Source: Pseudomonadota bacterium (lineage in GTDB: Bacteria > Pseudomonadota > Alphaproteobacteria > Sphingomonadales > Sphingomonadaceae). Taken from it: a DNA stretch of 64,000 nt. Below are positions 27,882 to 35,589 of the stretch, piece after piece. The translations under genes and the position numbers were made by a program. A model generated the notes under the pieces. That model saw nothing but the letters and a program-made list of their open reading frames with translations. It was not told the origin of the DNA and ran no database searches. The number at the start of each line of letters is the position of its first letter. Position 1 is the stretch's first letter. The stretch lies in assembly GCA_023423655.1 (NCBI GenBank), contig JAFAFE010000005.1, positions 620,001-684,000 of the forward strand, read 5' to 3'.

Positions 27882-28231
27882 CCACTGCCTTTCAATATCG
27901 CTTCGAGGAGGAGACGTAGTTGCGGGGTGACGCTTGCCAGCCCTGCCACCGCAACGCTCTCGCCAATGTCCTCGCGCGAAGGCCGCGCGCCGTCTTGCGG
28001 TTCGCAGCAATGCCAGAATAGCGCGACCAGCTCGGTGAGTTTCATGCCCCCGCCCGCCGCGCGTTCGACCAGCGCGAAGAGCGAGCCTAACTCTTCTTCC
28101 GCCGCCACCAGCGCGGTGAAGCCGGGGCGCAATTTCCACGCCCGCCCCGCTATCACCAGCCGTGCTTCGCCGCGCGCCGGATTGGCCGCGATGCTGTCAC
28201 GCACGCCCTTCATATTGCACGCCGCGCTCAT
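27878..28231 (-). CDS. GTA g10-like tail protein
   Basis: The 117-residue GTA family protein has ANPARGEARLVIAGRAWKLRPGFTAL followed by an all-helical part with GGGMKLTELVALFWHC, a pattern seen in g10 proteins. Start and stop overlap the neighbours by 4 bases on both sides (ATGA with g9, GTGA with g10.1), showing tight coupling in the tail operon. Confidence 0.88.
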   Translation of the reverse strand: MSAACNMKGVRDSIAANPARGEARLVIAGRAWKLRPGFTALVAAEEELGSLFALVERAAGGGMKLTELVALFWHCCEPQDGARPSREDIGESVAVAGLASVTPQLRLLLEAILKGSG

Positions 28232-28635
28232 GACGCCACCACGGGGCCGGACGATTCAAGGCTCATCGCATAGCTGCGCTCGCCATTATAATCGCCCGCA
28301 TAATCAAGCCGCGTAACCAGAAACCGCCCGCGCAATTTCTCGCCGCTTTCGAAAGCGAGTTCATAATCGTCGATGGTCCCGGCAAGCGCATTATTCTTGA
28401 TCCGGACTTCCGCCGCAGAGCCGGTAAATATCCCCGCCCCCGACGCCGACACAGACCGCACGCCCGCACCCGACAGCAATTCACGCCAGCCGCCCGAATC
28501 CTTGCTGGTCACATTGACCGGATCGCCATTGACCGAAAGCTGCGTCGTGCGCATTCCGGCCACGGTCTGATACGTCGGCGGCGACCCGCCATTGCCGACC
28601 TTCAGGAGGAAGGCGCTGCCTTTTTCAATAGCCAT
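28228..28635 (-). CDS. GTA g9-like major tail protein (TP901-1 family)
   Basis: The start at 28635 (AIEKGSAFLLKVGNG) gives 135 residues, the usual size. Upstream codons come from a palindromic repeat and are not part of the protein. The TP901-1 type pattern TVAGMRTTQLSVNGDPVNVTSKDSGGWRELLSGAG is clear. It forms the tail tube. Confidence 0.93.
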   Translation of the reverse strand: MAIEKGSAFLLKVGNGGSPPTYQTVAGMRTTQLSVNGDPVNVTSKDSGGWRELLSGAGVRSVSASGAGIFTGSAAEVRIKNNALAGTIDDYELAFESGEKLRGRFLVTRLDYAGDYNGERSYAMSLESSGPVVAS

Positions 28636-28690
28636 GATATGTGATTCCTTGTTTGTGTGTGAGAGCGCGAAATTCAGGTTGCGTGTAAGA

Positions 28691-28834
28691 AGCCCCTCCC
28701 GCCTGCGGGAGGGGTTTGGGGTGGGTCTGGCTATGTCACTGATAGGAACGAGGCCCACCCCGACTTCGACTAAGAGCCTTCGCTTACGCTCATGCTCCTA
28801 AGTCTGCGTTGCCCCTCCCGCACGCGGGAGGGGA
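28691..28834. repeat. Paired hairpin repeats between g9 and g8
   Basis: Two hairpins, CCCCTCCCGCCTGCGGGAGGGG (about 28694) and CCCCTCCCGCACGCGGGAGGGG (about 28812), flank about 100 bases that contain GGGTGGG and its complement CCCACCCC. The unit looks like a small non-autonomous element. No coding sequence is seen in it. Confidence 0.75.
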
Positions 28835-28840
28835 TATCAC

Positions 28841-29272
28841 TTATCCGGCTTCCCCTAACGCCATCACCCTCACCCTGATGTCCATCAATGCGGACCAGCC
28901 GGGGGGTTTCATGAGGACGGCAGAGCCTGCGATGCGGGTGCGGACGATGCGGGCGGAGGCTATCTGCCAGCCTTCGACTTCGCGCGGGAGGCTGGCCAGT
29001 GCCAGTTCGGCCGCGCGCAACGCGGCGGCGACGCGGATACTGTCGCCGCTGCGCACATAAAAGCTGAGGCCAAGCAGCAGCTCGCGCCCTTCGGCGGTCT
29101 TGCTGCCCCAATCACTGCCCAGACTTTCGCCCAGCACGACATAAGGCGCAGCCGCCTGCCCCGGCGTGCCATCCTCGACACGATTGACGAGCGCCATCAA
29201 CGGCGCATGACCGCGCAGCGCAGCAAGCAAGGCGCTGCGCACGACAAGGTCGGGAGAGGTAAGGGTTGGCAT
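28841..29272 (-). CDS. GTA g8-like DUF3168 tail completion protein
   Basis: The start at 29272 gives 143 residues (PTLTSPDLVVRSALLAALRGHAPL). DUF3168 features are present, including PYVVLGESLGSDWGSKTAEGRELLL and the closing VRTRIAGSAVLMKPPGWSALMDIRV. It links the head connector to the tail tube. The upstream open frame comes from non-coding sequence. Confidence 0.9.
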   Translation of the reverse strand: MPTLTSPDLVVRSALLAALRGHAPLMALVNRVEDGTPGQAAAPYVVLGESLGSDWGSKTAEGRELLLGLSFYVRSGDSIRVAAALRAAELALASLPREVEGWQIASARIVRTRIAGSAVLMKPPGWSALMDIRVRVMALGEAG

Positions 29273-29374
29273 GGAGGTTTTGCTTTCGGATGGAGGGGCG
29301 GATGGAGAGAGCGGAGGAACGAGACGCAACGCGGCGAAAGTGGCGTGCAAAAAAGTGGGTCGCGCCCCTCCCGC

Positions 29375-29582
29375 CTGCGAAAAGAATTTTAAGCCCCGCT
29401 CTCCCCTCCCCTTCAGGGGAGGGGTAGTGAAGCCTTAATGACCCGGAGCGAAGCGAAGGGGAATTTAGGCGAGCGGGGTGGGGCCTGTCCGCACACGCTG
29501 CGTTTGCGGACAGACCCTCCCCAACCCCTCCCTGAAGGGAGGGGCTTTAAGGAGCGCCTCTCCTGAAGGGCAGGGCTTTTTT
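29375..29582. repeat. Complex of GC-rich hairpin repeats between g8 and g7
   Basis: Several copies of CCCCTCCCTTCAGGGGAGGGG-like hairpins occur, with GGGGTGGGG and TCCCCAACCCCTCCC arms and the pair TGTCCGCA/TGCGGACA. This is an about 200-base non-coding insert in the tail operon. Confidence 0.75.
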
Positions 29583-29584
29583 TC

Positions 29585-29800
29585 CTAACGCCCCAACCAG
29601 CGCAGCCGCGCATCGTCAGCCTGCCGCGCGCGTAAATTGCGTCCGCGGATTTGGAGCCCTGCGCCGGTCCGTGTCACCGCAATATCCGGCACATCGCGCG
29701 CGAGGGTATCGGCCAGCCGCGTTGCTGCGCGTTCGGCCTCTGCCGCCCCGCGCTGCGCCACTTCGGTTTCGACCCTGCGCCAGAGGGCATCGCTCTCCAC
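29585..29800 (-). CDS. GTA g7-position small head-tail protein
   Basis: The protein has 71 residues from the GTG at 29800, which has AAGG 6 bases upstream and lies 12 bases after the g6 stop. An ATG at 29842 would give 85 residues but overlap g6 by 31 bases. The sequence (VETEVAQRGAAEAERAATRLADTLARDVPDI ... RQADDARLRWLGR) looks like the short HK97-gp10-type or adaptor proteins at this place in sphingomonad clusters. It is shorter than RcGTA g7. The assignment rests mostly on position. Confidence 0.6.
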   Translation of the reverse strand: MESDALWRRVETEVAQRGAAEAERAATRLADTLARDVPDIAVTRTGAGLQIRGRNLRARQADDARLRWLGR

Positions 29801-29811
29801 ACACGCCTTAT

Positions 29812-30372
29812 TCACAACACCGGCCTTCGCCAGGGTTGCCACAGCATAGTGACCGCATCGGGCGGGACCGCATCGCGGGCATCATCGCGCGCGGCATAAA
29901 GATGGGCGACGAGCCGCAACAAGCCTTGCCGCACATCGGGCGGGAGCGCGTCGGCCTGTTCGGCCAAGCCCGCCACATAGGTGACACGCATCCGCCCCGC
30001 AGCGCCCGGTTGCGTCACCCGCACCCAGCCTTCGCCGGTCGCATCCACGTCGATGCCATAATGTTCGACCGGAAAAACGAAGGGCGCGCCGTCGGCGGGG
30101 ACGCCTTCTACATTGGTCAAGGCGCGCACCGGGCCAAAGCCCAGCCGCTGCCAGTTGCCTGTCTTGATAGGCAGGATTTCGGTCACGGCGCGCGCGATAA
30201 GCAATTGCCCGATAAAGGCTTCGCAACTGGCGATGGCCGCCGCGATCAGCTCTGCGATCACCGCATCCTCCTCGTCCAGCTCCACGCGCATCCACGCCTT
30301 GGCGTCGGCGAGCGCGAGCGCGGGCGTTGCGGCAGGCGGCGGCTGCACGCCTTCAAAATAGGATGGAGTCAT
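29812..30372 (-). CDS. GTA g6-like head-tail connector
   Basis: The 186-residue protein starts at 30372 (TPSYFEGVQPPPAATPALALADAKAWMRVE). It is an all-helical connector of the phiE125 gp8/TIGR02215 type, with LDEEDAVIAELIAAAIASCEAFIGQ and the C-terminal ALPPDVRQGLLRLVAHLYAARD. It sits on the portal ring. A divergent host-type gene begins 28 bases upstream. Confidence 0.88.
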   Translation of the reverse strand: MTPSYFEGVQPPPAATPALALADAKAWMRVELDEEDAVIAELIAAAIASCEAFIGQLLIARAVTEILPIKTGNWQRLGFGPVRALTNVEGVPADGAPFVFPVEHYGIDVDATGEGWVRVTQPGAAGRMRVTYVAGLAEQADALPPDVRQGLLRLVAHLYAARDDARDAVPPDAVTMLWQPWRRPVL

Positions 30373-30400
30373 TTGATAATTCCTTGCTAAAGAGCGGGAT

Positions 30401-31264
30401 ATGAAGGATCCGAAACCCGCTTCGGGCACGCTGGAAGTGCCGCGCCGCATGGCCGGAAAAACATTGGAAGCCCCCAAAAGGGGCGGATTATTCGGGGCAA
30501 GCCCTGCGCGGCCCAATCTGCCGCCCGCGCCGGTGCGGCCTTATGAGCGCGCCGAAACGCGCGGCGAACTGGACGCATTTCAGGAAGAGGCCATATCCGC
30601 CCGGAGCGGGCCTGATAGCCCCGCGCCAATCGATGTGATCATCGCGCAGGCGATGCAGCCCAAGGCGCACATGAGCGAACGCCAGCACCGCTTGCGCGCA
30701 CAACTGGAGCGCCAACGCGCGATGCAGGCCGACCGCCGGGGACGGGAAGCGCCGACGGCTGGCCCGCAACCGCGTAACCATCGCGGCACGCCCAAGCCGC
30801 CGCTAACCGCCAGTTCATCGTCCGCCTCCGCCCGCAATATGTCCGCCCGCAATATATCCGCGCGCAATTCTGTGCCGCAAAATGGCGATGAATGGCTGGA
30901 GCAGCTTGTCCATCGTATGCGCGACGCGCAAAAAAAGGGGGCGTCTTCGGGGACAGGCTCCAAAGGAGATGGCAGCTATGCGCTGGCGATTGCCGTCCTC
31001 ATCGGCATCCCTATGCTCATCTTATGGTCCTTTGTCGGCTCGTCCGCGCTCTTCATTATCGGCGTGCTGCTATGGGTCGGCTCGAACAAGCTTTACGCCT
31101 TTGCCAGCGGCACCCACGAATCCGCGCTCATCGCCCGCCAGCAACTCGCGCGCATCCACCCAAGCTGGTCCGACCCCGACACCGCCCGCCTCCATATGCG
31201 CGTCCTTGCGGGCATGTGCGTGGTGGCGTGCGTGATATTGCAATGGGACGTTATTTTCGGGTGA
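30401..31264 (+). CDS. Unknown protein with basic disordered N-terminus and C-terminal membrane helices
   Basis: In this 287-residue protein, residues 1-185 are basic, proline-rich and probably disordered, with a short internal repeat (SARN repeated three times near 145-157). Residues 192-235 form two adjacent membrane helices (ALAIAVLIGIPMLILWSF; SSALFIIGVLLWVGSNKLYAF), and a third hydrophobic helix is at the C-terminus. No family is recognised. It is inserted in opposite orientation between the capsid and g6 genes, with a palindromic repeat on the capsid side. Confidence 0.7.
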   Translation: MKDPKPASGTLEVPRRMAGKTLEAPKRGGLFGASPARPNLPPAPVRPYERAETRGELDAFQEEAISARSGPDSPAPIDVIIAQAMQPKAHMSERQHRLRAQLERQRAMQADRRGREAPTAGPQPRNHRGTPKPPLTASSSSASARNMSARNISARNSVPQNGDEWLEQLVHRMRDAQKKGASSGTGSKGDGSYALAIAVLIGIPMLILWSFVGSSALFIIGVLLWVGSNKLYAFASGTHESALIARQQLARIHPSWSDPDTARLHMRVLAGMCVVACVILQWDVIFG

Positions 31265-31275
31265 ACGTAATGTTC

Positions 31276-31475
31276 CTCCCCGAGCTTGCTCGGGGAGGGG
31301 GACCGTTCGCCGCAGGCGAATGGTGGAGGGGTCATGCGATTGCGTTCGCAATCGCGCGAGGCTCTGCCTCGCTTAACCCCTCCGTCACGCGCTACGCGCG
31401 CGCCACCTCCCCAAGACAAGCTTGGGGAGGATCTTAGGTTTCGGCCCAAGACAAGTTTGGGGAGGAGCTTAGGTC
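31276..31475. repeat. Palindromic repeat between the capsid gene and the inserted membrane gene
   Basis: CTCCCCGAGCTTGCTCGGGGAGG, then ACCGTTCGCC..GGCGAATGGTGGAGGGG, and the closing arm CCACCTCCCCAAGACAAGCTTGGGGAGG. A further AAGACAAGTTTGGGGAGGAG copy follows. Same family as 18345-18480. Confidence 0.85.
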
Positions 31476-31499
31476 AAGCATGGTCACGCACACACCCCA

Positions 31500-32675
31500 T
31501 CACGTCGCGGCAAATTTCATCACCTTGATCGCCTCGCTATTCGTGACCGCGCCGCCGATGCGTTTGGTGGCGTAAAAATGCACGAACGGTTTATTGGTAT
31601 AAGGGTCGCGCAAAATGGCGGTTTCGCCGCGGTCGGCGATGACATAGCCCGCCTTGAAATTGCCGAACGCGATCGACAGGCTATCGGCGGCCATAGCGGG
31701 CATATCTTCGGCCTCGACCACCGGATAGCCGAGCAAGGTCTGCGGCTGGGCTTCGGACAGAGCCGGTTGCCACAGGAACGCGCCGTCCGATGTTTTGAAC
31801 TTGCGCACCGCCGCCAAAGTGGCCGCGTTCATCACGAACACCGCGCCTTGCCGGTACGGCGCGCGCAAGGCTTGCACCAGGTCGATAAGCTTGTCGCCGG
31901 GGTTGGAGCCTGCAAACGCGCCCGCTCCGCCCGACGCCACATATTGCAGCGTGCCGAACGCGCGGGTGGCATCGCCGGTGACAGCGGTCGGTAGCGTCAG
32001 AAAGCCTTTGGGCTTGTTGACGCCATCGCCGGTGATGAACGCAGCCCCTTCGGCGCGCGCAAATTCGCTCGCGATTTCGCTCGCGAGCCAGCCTTCGACA
32101 TCAAAGGCGGCATCATCGAGCATCGCCTGCGAGGCGGCAGGATTGGCATAAAGCTCGCCCATTGGCGGGGCGATTTCCTGAAAGGTCGGGGTTGCGGTCA
32201 AAGGCCGCGCCGCCGTTTCACCCGCCCAGCCCGACGGGGTGCCGCCGGTGGTGACGAGCTTGCGATAGCCTGCGCTCCCCGTCTGCACGACATTGGCCAC
32301 CGCGCGGATCGGCGAGACGGATTTGAGCGCGGCGTCGATCACCGCATCAATTTCGCGCGGCACCGCATAGCCGCCCTCGGCACCGGTCGCACCGGTAAAG
32401 CTTTTCAGCTCCACGCCGGTTTCAAGCCCGCGCCGCAAATAGCGGTCGACAAAAGCCGCGCGCGCCGGGTCATCCTGTGCGGCAAGGCTTTTGACGCCAT
32501 CGACGCTAAGCGCCGGACGGGTGCTTGCACGCAGCCGCCCTTTGAGCGCCGCAACATCACGCTTCAACGTCGCGACATCGGCAAGCGCATCAAATGACGC
32601 CGCGAGCGGATCGCCCGACTTGGCGGGCGGCACCGACGACAGGGATTTGGTCTGGTAAGTAGGGATATGGGACAT
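31500..32675 (-). CDS. GTA g5-like HK97-family major capsid protein
   Basis: The 391-residue protein has an N-terminal scaffold-like part with a short coiled coil (FDALADVATLKRDVAALKGRL) that the g4-type protease is expected to remove. The HK97 capsid domain begins near residue 85 (LKSFTGATGAEGGYAVPREIDAVI). FQEIAPPMGELYANPAASQAMLDDAAFDVEGWL is the E-loop/P-domain region. The C-terminus AILRDPYTNKPFVHFYATKRIGGAVTN is typical of this family. Confidence 0.96.
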   Translation of the reverse strand: MSHIPTYQTKSLSSVPPAKSGDPLAASFDALADVATLKRDVAALKGRLRASTRPALSVDGVKSLAAQDDPARAAFVDRYLRRGLETGVELKSFTGATGAEGGYAVPREIDAVIDAALKSVSPIRAVANVVQTGSAGYRKLVTTGGTPSGWAGETAARPLTATPTFQEIAPPMGELYANPAASQAMLDDAAFDVEGWLASEIASEFARAEGAAFITGDGVNKPKGFLTLPTAVTGDATRAFGTLQYVASGGAGAFAGSNPGDKLIDLVQALRAPYRQGAVFVMNAATLAAVRKFKTSDGAFLWQPALSEAQPQTLLGYPVVEAEDMPAMAADSLSIAFGNFKAGYVIADRGETAILRDPYTNKPFVHFYATKRIGGAVTNSEAIKVMKFAAT

Positions 32676-32737
32676 GAATAGTCTCTCCTGTTTGTAAAGG
32701 GGTTTTCTCGAATATTCAAAGATTTGCGTAAAACCGC

Positions 32738-33085
32738 CCCCCCTCTCCCCTTGTGGGAGAGGGTTGTGTAGCGTTAGCGAGGAACGAGCTTACGCGGAGC
32801 TGGGTGAGGGGTAAGCGAGCCGACGGCTCGCGCGAGCCTGTGGCTCGCACACCCCTCATCCAAGTCCGGCTAGGCGCGTCCGCGCCAAGCCTTCCTATCC
32901 TTCTCCCACAAGGGGAGAAGGTTTAGGCGCCGTACAGGCGCAAACATTCCTAATCCTCCCCTGACAAGGGGAGGTGGCGCGCGCGATAGCGCGTGACGGA
33001 GGGCTGTCGCGCTATCTAGAAGGTATCACCCCTCCGTCTTGCCCTACGGGCAATCCACCTCCCCTTGTCAGGGGAGGATTTAAGG
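32738..33085. repeat. Two palindromic repeat elements between protease and capsid genes
   Basis: The first (32738-32921) has arms CTCTCCCCTTGTGGGAGAGGG and CTTCTCCCACAAGGGGAGAAGG with inner repeats around GAGCCGACGGCTCGCGCGAGCC. The second (32951-33081) has arms CCTCCCCTGACAAGGGGAGG and its mirror CCTCCCCTTGTCAGGGGAGG, with GGTGG...GCGTGACGGAGGG inside. This fills the 430-base gap; no gene is seen in it. Confidence 0.85.
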
Positions 33086-33104
33086 GGTGAGGGTAAGCCT
33101 CCCC

Positions 33105-33572
33105 TCACCCCACCATATGCACGCGCGCTTTGGGCTGCATCGGGGTCGGGACGAGGCTGATTTCTATGAGGTCCAGATCGGTTAACATGCGGGTGCCGCG
33201 CGGGCCTTGTTCCATCTGTTGCACGCGATAGCCAAAGCTTAATCCGGTGAGCGCGCCCGCTTCGACCATCGCCGCGACCGAACGCGCGGCGGGGCTCCAG
33301 TCGTGGAGCGAGGCGATCACGCGCAAGCCCTTATCGTCCTCGGCCAGCAGTTCAATCTCGCCAATGCGTTTCAGCGGATTATGGCCGTACAGGAGCGGGA
33401 TGCGCTTGTCGCCCGGCCCGCTCAGCGCCCCTGACAGGCTGCGTATAAACGCGCCGCGCTTGACTACATCGCCGCCGCGATCCACCTGGTCGAACAAAGC
33501 CGCATAGCCTGCAAAGCGCACGGATTTCCGCCGCGCGCCCGCCTCATGCGGCGCCCTTGCCTCATCTGTCAT
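33105..33572 (-). CDS. GTA g4-like HK97 prohead protease
   Basis: The 155-residue S78/HK97-type serine protease opens VRFAGYAALFDQVDRGGDVV. The catalytic His is in IPLLYGHNPLKRIGEI and the Ser in AGALTGLSFGYRVQQ. LTDLDLIEISLVPTPMQP is the closing motif. It cleaves the scaffold part of the capsid protein during head maturation. Confidence 0.95.
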   Translation of the reverse strand: MTDEARAPHEAGARRKSVRFAGYAALFDQVDRGGDVVKRGAFIRSLSGALSGPGDKRIPLLYGHNPLKRIGEIELLAEDDKGLRVIASLHDWSPAARSVAAMVEAGALTGLSFGYRVQQMEQGPRGTRMLTDLDLIEISLVPTPMQPKARVHMVG

Positions 33573-33671
33573 CCTGTTTCTCCATTATGTCAGGCGCACC
33601 CCGTCGCGCAGGCGCCTATTACGCGCCCGGGTGCATTTGGGTTTTGCGCCGCCTTGCGCTATCACCGACTC

Positions 33672-34940
33672 ATGCAGAGGATCACCAAAAGCTTCGCCTT
33701 GATGGCCGCAACATTTCTGTCAGCCAGCCTGTTGCCGCCGCACGTCATCGCGCAAAGCACGACGCCGCCGCCGAACCAGGAAAGCCCGACCAAAAAGATC
33801 ACCATCGACACCGACCGTTATTTTGCCGATTATGCGCGTATCAAGGGCTATCCGGTCATCCCGGATGGCGTCCCGCCTTCGACCGAACCGGCGCCGGGCC
33901 AAAAGCTCATCGAATGGGCGCGCCCGCCGATCCTCGATTATGAAATTCCGACCCGATGGAGCGGTTATGCGATCGCTTGCGACGAACGCGACACCAATGC
34001 GCTGATGGCGGCCGCCGCGACGTGCGCGCCGTTGCTCGCTACGGCCAAGCTTTTCACTAAGCTTGACTTCGCGGTCAATGACGCGCGGACACACTTTTCC
34101 AAGGATCGCCCCCGCGCCGACGCAAGCCGCGCCGAAGCCATTGCTGTGACGGACGAAATTATCGCCCGCTTTGCCAAGCCGCAATATCCGCTCCAATATA
34201 TGTTGCTCGCCAGAAGCTATGAGCGGCGCGCCGAGCTTCACAAAAAATGGGGCGCGCTTGATGCAGCGATTGCCGATCAGGACGCCGTCATCCGCTTGCT
34301 CTCGGGACCAGACCGCTATGGCATGGCGGCACGTGTGTCGGCGAGCGCCATCTCCGCCAGCACGTCGCGCGCGCAGGCCTATCTTCACAAAAGCGAATTA
34401 TTGCTCGACAAAAAAGACCGCGCCGCCGCCAAAGCCAATTATCAAGCGAGCATTGCGATGTCCGCCGCCAAAGATCTGTTTGTAATCTTCAGCCCCGACC
34501 GGCGACACAGCGAAATGATGGTCAAAGACGCCATTTTCGCGCGCGAAGATGGACAAGCGCGCTTATGGGTCGATGGGTTTATCACGCGCTATGGCGAGGC
34601 CGCGCGCGCTTCACTCACGCAAGAAACCCGCGACATGATGCGGCACCAGCAATTGCGCACCTTATTTTCCTATAAACTCTATATCGCCGCGCGCGCCGGG
34701 GATAGCGACATGGCGCTTGAGACGCTTGGCCGCTATGCCCTTACCCAAGAGGGTGGCAAGCCATGTGTGGTCAACGACCTTTTCCCCTACGCCATCGCCC
34801 CGTTGCACAAAAATCCCGCAATAGCCGCCGAACTGGCGCGCATGGGCTGCACCGCCGATGTGCTGGCCAAACTCGACGACATCCCCACTAAGGGCCGATC
34901 CGGTCCCGGCCGAACGATGAACCTGCCGCCGCATAAGTGA
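33672..34940 (+). CDS. Periplasmic protein of unknown function with TPR-like helices
   Basis: The start at 33672 opens a signal peptide (QRITKSFALMAATFLSASLLPPHVIAQ), giving 422 residues. A proline-rich linker is followed by the region DRYFADYARIKGYPVIPDGVPPS with no family known to me, then helical repeats (AKPQYPLQYMLLARSYERRAELHKKWGALDAAIADQDAVIRLLS) of TPR type. It is in opposite orientation to the GTA genes between protease and g3.5, and a palindromic repeat follows its stop. Confidence 0.7.
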   Translation: MQRITKSFALMAATFLSASLLPPHVIAQSTTPPPNQESPTKKITIDTDRYFADYARIKGYPVIPDGVPPSTEPAPGQKLIEWARPPILDYEIPTRWSGYAIACDERDTNALMAAAATCAPLLATAKLFTKLDFAVNDARTHFSKDRPRADASRAEAIAVTDEIIARFAKPQYPLQYMLLARSYERRAELHKKWGALDAAIADQDAVIRLLSGPDRYGMAARVSASAISASTSRAQAYLHKSELLLDKKDRAAAKANYQASIAMSAAKDLFVIFSPDRRHSEMMVKDAIFAREDGQARLWVDGFITRYGEAARASLTQETRDMMRHQQLRTLFSYKLYIAARAGDSDMALETLGRYALTQEGGKPCVVNDLFPYAIAPLHKNPAIAAELARMGCTADVLAKLDDIPTKGRSGPGRTMNLPPHK

Positions 34941-34977
34941 GGCCGAATCCGGCCCCCCCCAAATTCTCCTCTGCCTA

Positions 34978-35125
34978 AAATCCTCCCCGGCACGGGGAGG
35001 GGGACCGTTCGCCGTAGGCGAATGGTGGAGGGGGCTCGCGATTTACATTGCGTTTGGACGACAGCCCCCTCCGTCACGCGCTAAAGCGCGCGCCACCTCC
35101 CCGTCACCGGGGAGGACTTAGAGGG
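34978..35125. repeat. Palindromic repeat next to the DUF6127 gene
   Basis: AATCCTCCCCGGCACGGGGAGG, ACCGTTCGCCGTAGGCGAATGGTGGAGGG, and a closing arm CCCCCTCCGTCACGCG..GCGCGCCACCTCCCC with GGGGAGGA. Same family as 18345-18480. Confidence 0.85.
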
Positions 35126-35146
35126 GAGCATTTGGAAAGGCTTTTC

Positions 35147-35482
35147 TCACGGCAACAACTCCTTGACCGCTCCTTCCCCCACACCGAAACGCGTCGCGAG
35201 GCCGAACAGCGCCAGCACCAATAGGAAGCGCAGCACCCAATGGATCAACCCCTTCAGCGCCGATGATTTGGCATCGCGCCAAGCGGTCAGCAAATCGCGT
35301 AACTCGTCCAAGTCCGCCTTTGCCTCGTCATCGCCAAGACCCAACCGCTCCAGCGCCCGCACCGCACCGCGATCACTCGCCTCTTCAATCATCGCGCGAA
35401 TCTCCACCAGACTGACCGGCCGCCCACTCGTATCGGCCACCATACGTTCCAGCATATTCCCGAATTCCGGATGGGAGGGCAT
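35147..35482 (-). CDS. GTA-cluster DUF6127-type protein (g3.5 position)
   Basis: The 111-residue protein has an acidic helical front (LERMVADTSGRPVSLVEIRAMIEEASDRGAVRALERLGLGDDEA) and one C-terminal membrane-like helix (HWVLRFLLVLALFGLATRFGVG). This is the pattern of the small protein found between portal and protease genes in sphingomonad GTA clusters. Its role in head assembly is not established. Confidence 0.7.
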   Translation of the reverse strand: MPSHPEFGNMLERMVADTSGRPVSLVEIRAMIEEASDRGAVRALERLGLGDDEAKADLDELRDLLTAWRDAKSSALKGLIHWVLRFLLVLALFGLATRFGVGEGAVKELLP

Positions 35483-35589
35483 ATATTTCTCCTTTATCCA
35501 GCACCGCTTGGAAAAGGCTCAAGGGAGCCGGGTTGCCCCGTCCCCCTTGTCCTTCATCATGCGGTTTGTTTCCGTCCGAAAACGACCCG

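Noticed and set aside
27658..27885. 75-codon minus-strand frame overlapping g10.1
   Set aside because: It is out of frame with the TIGR02216-type motif and its Arg/Pro-rich translation has no pattern. The g10.1 frame explains the sequence.
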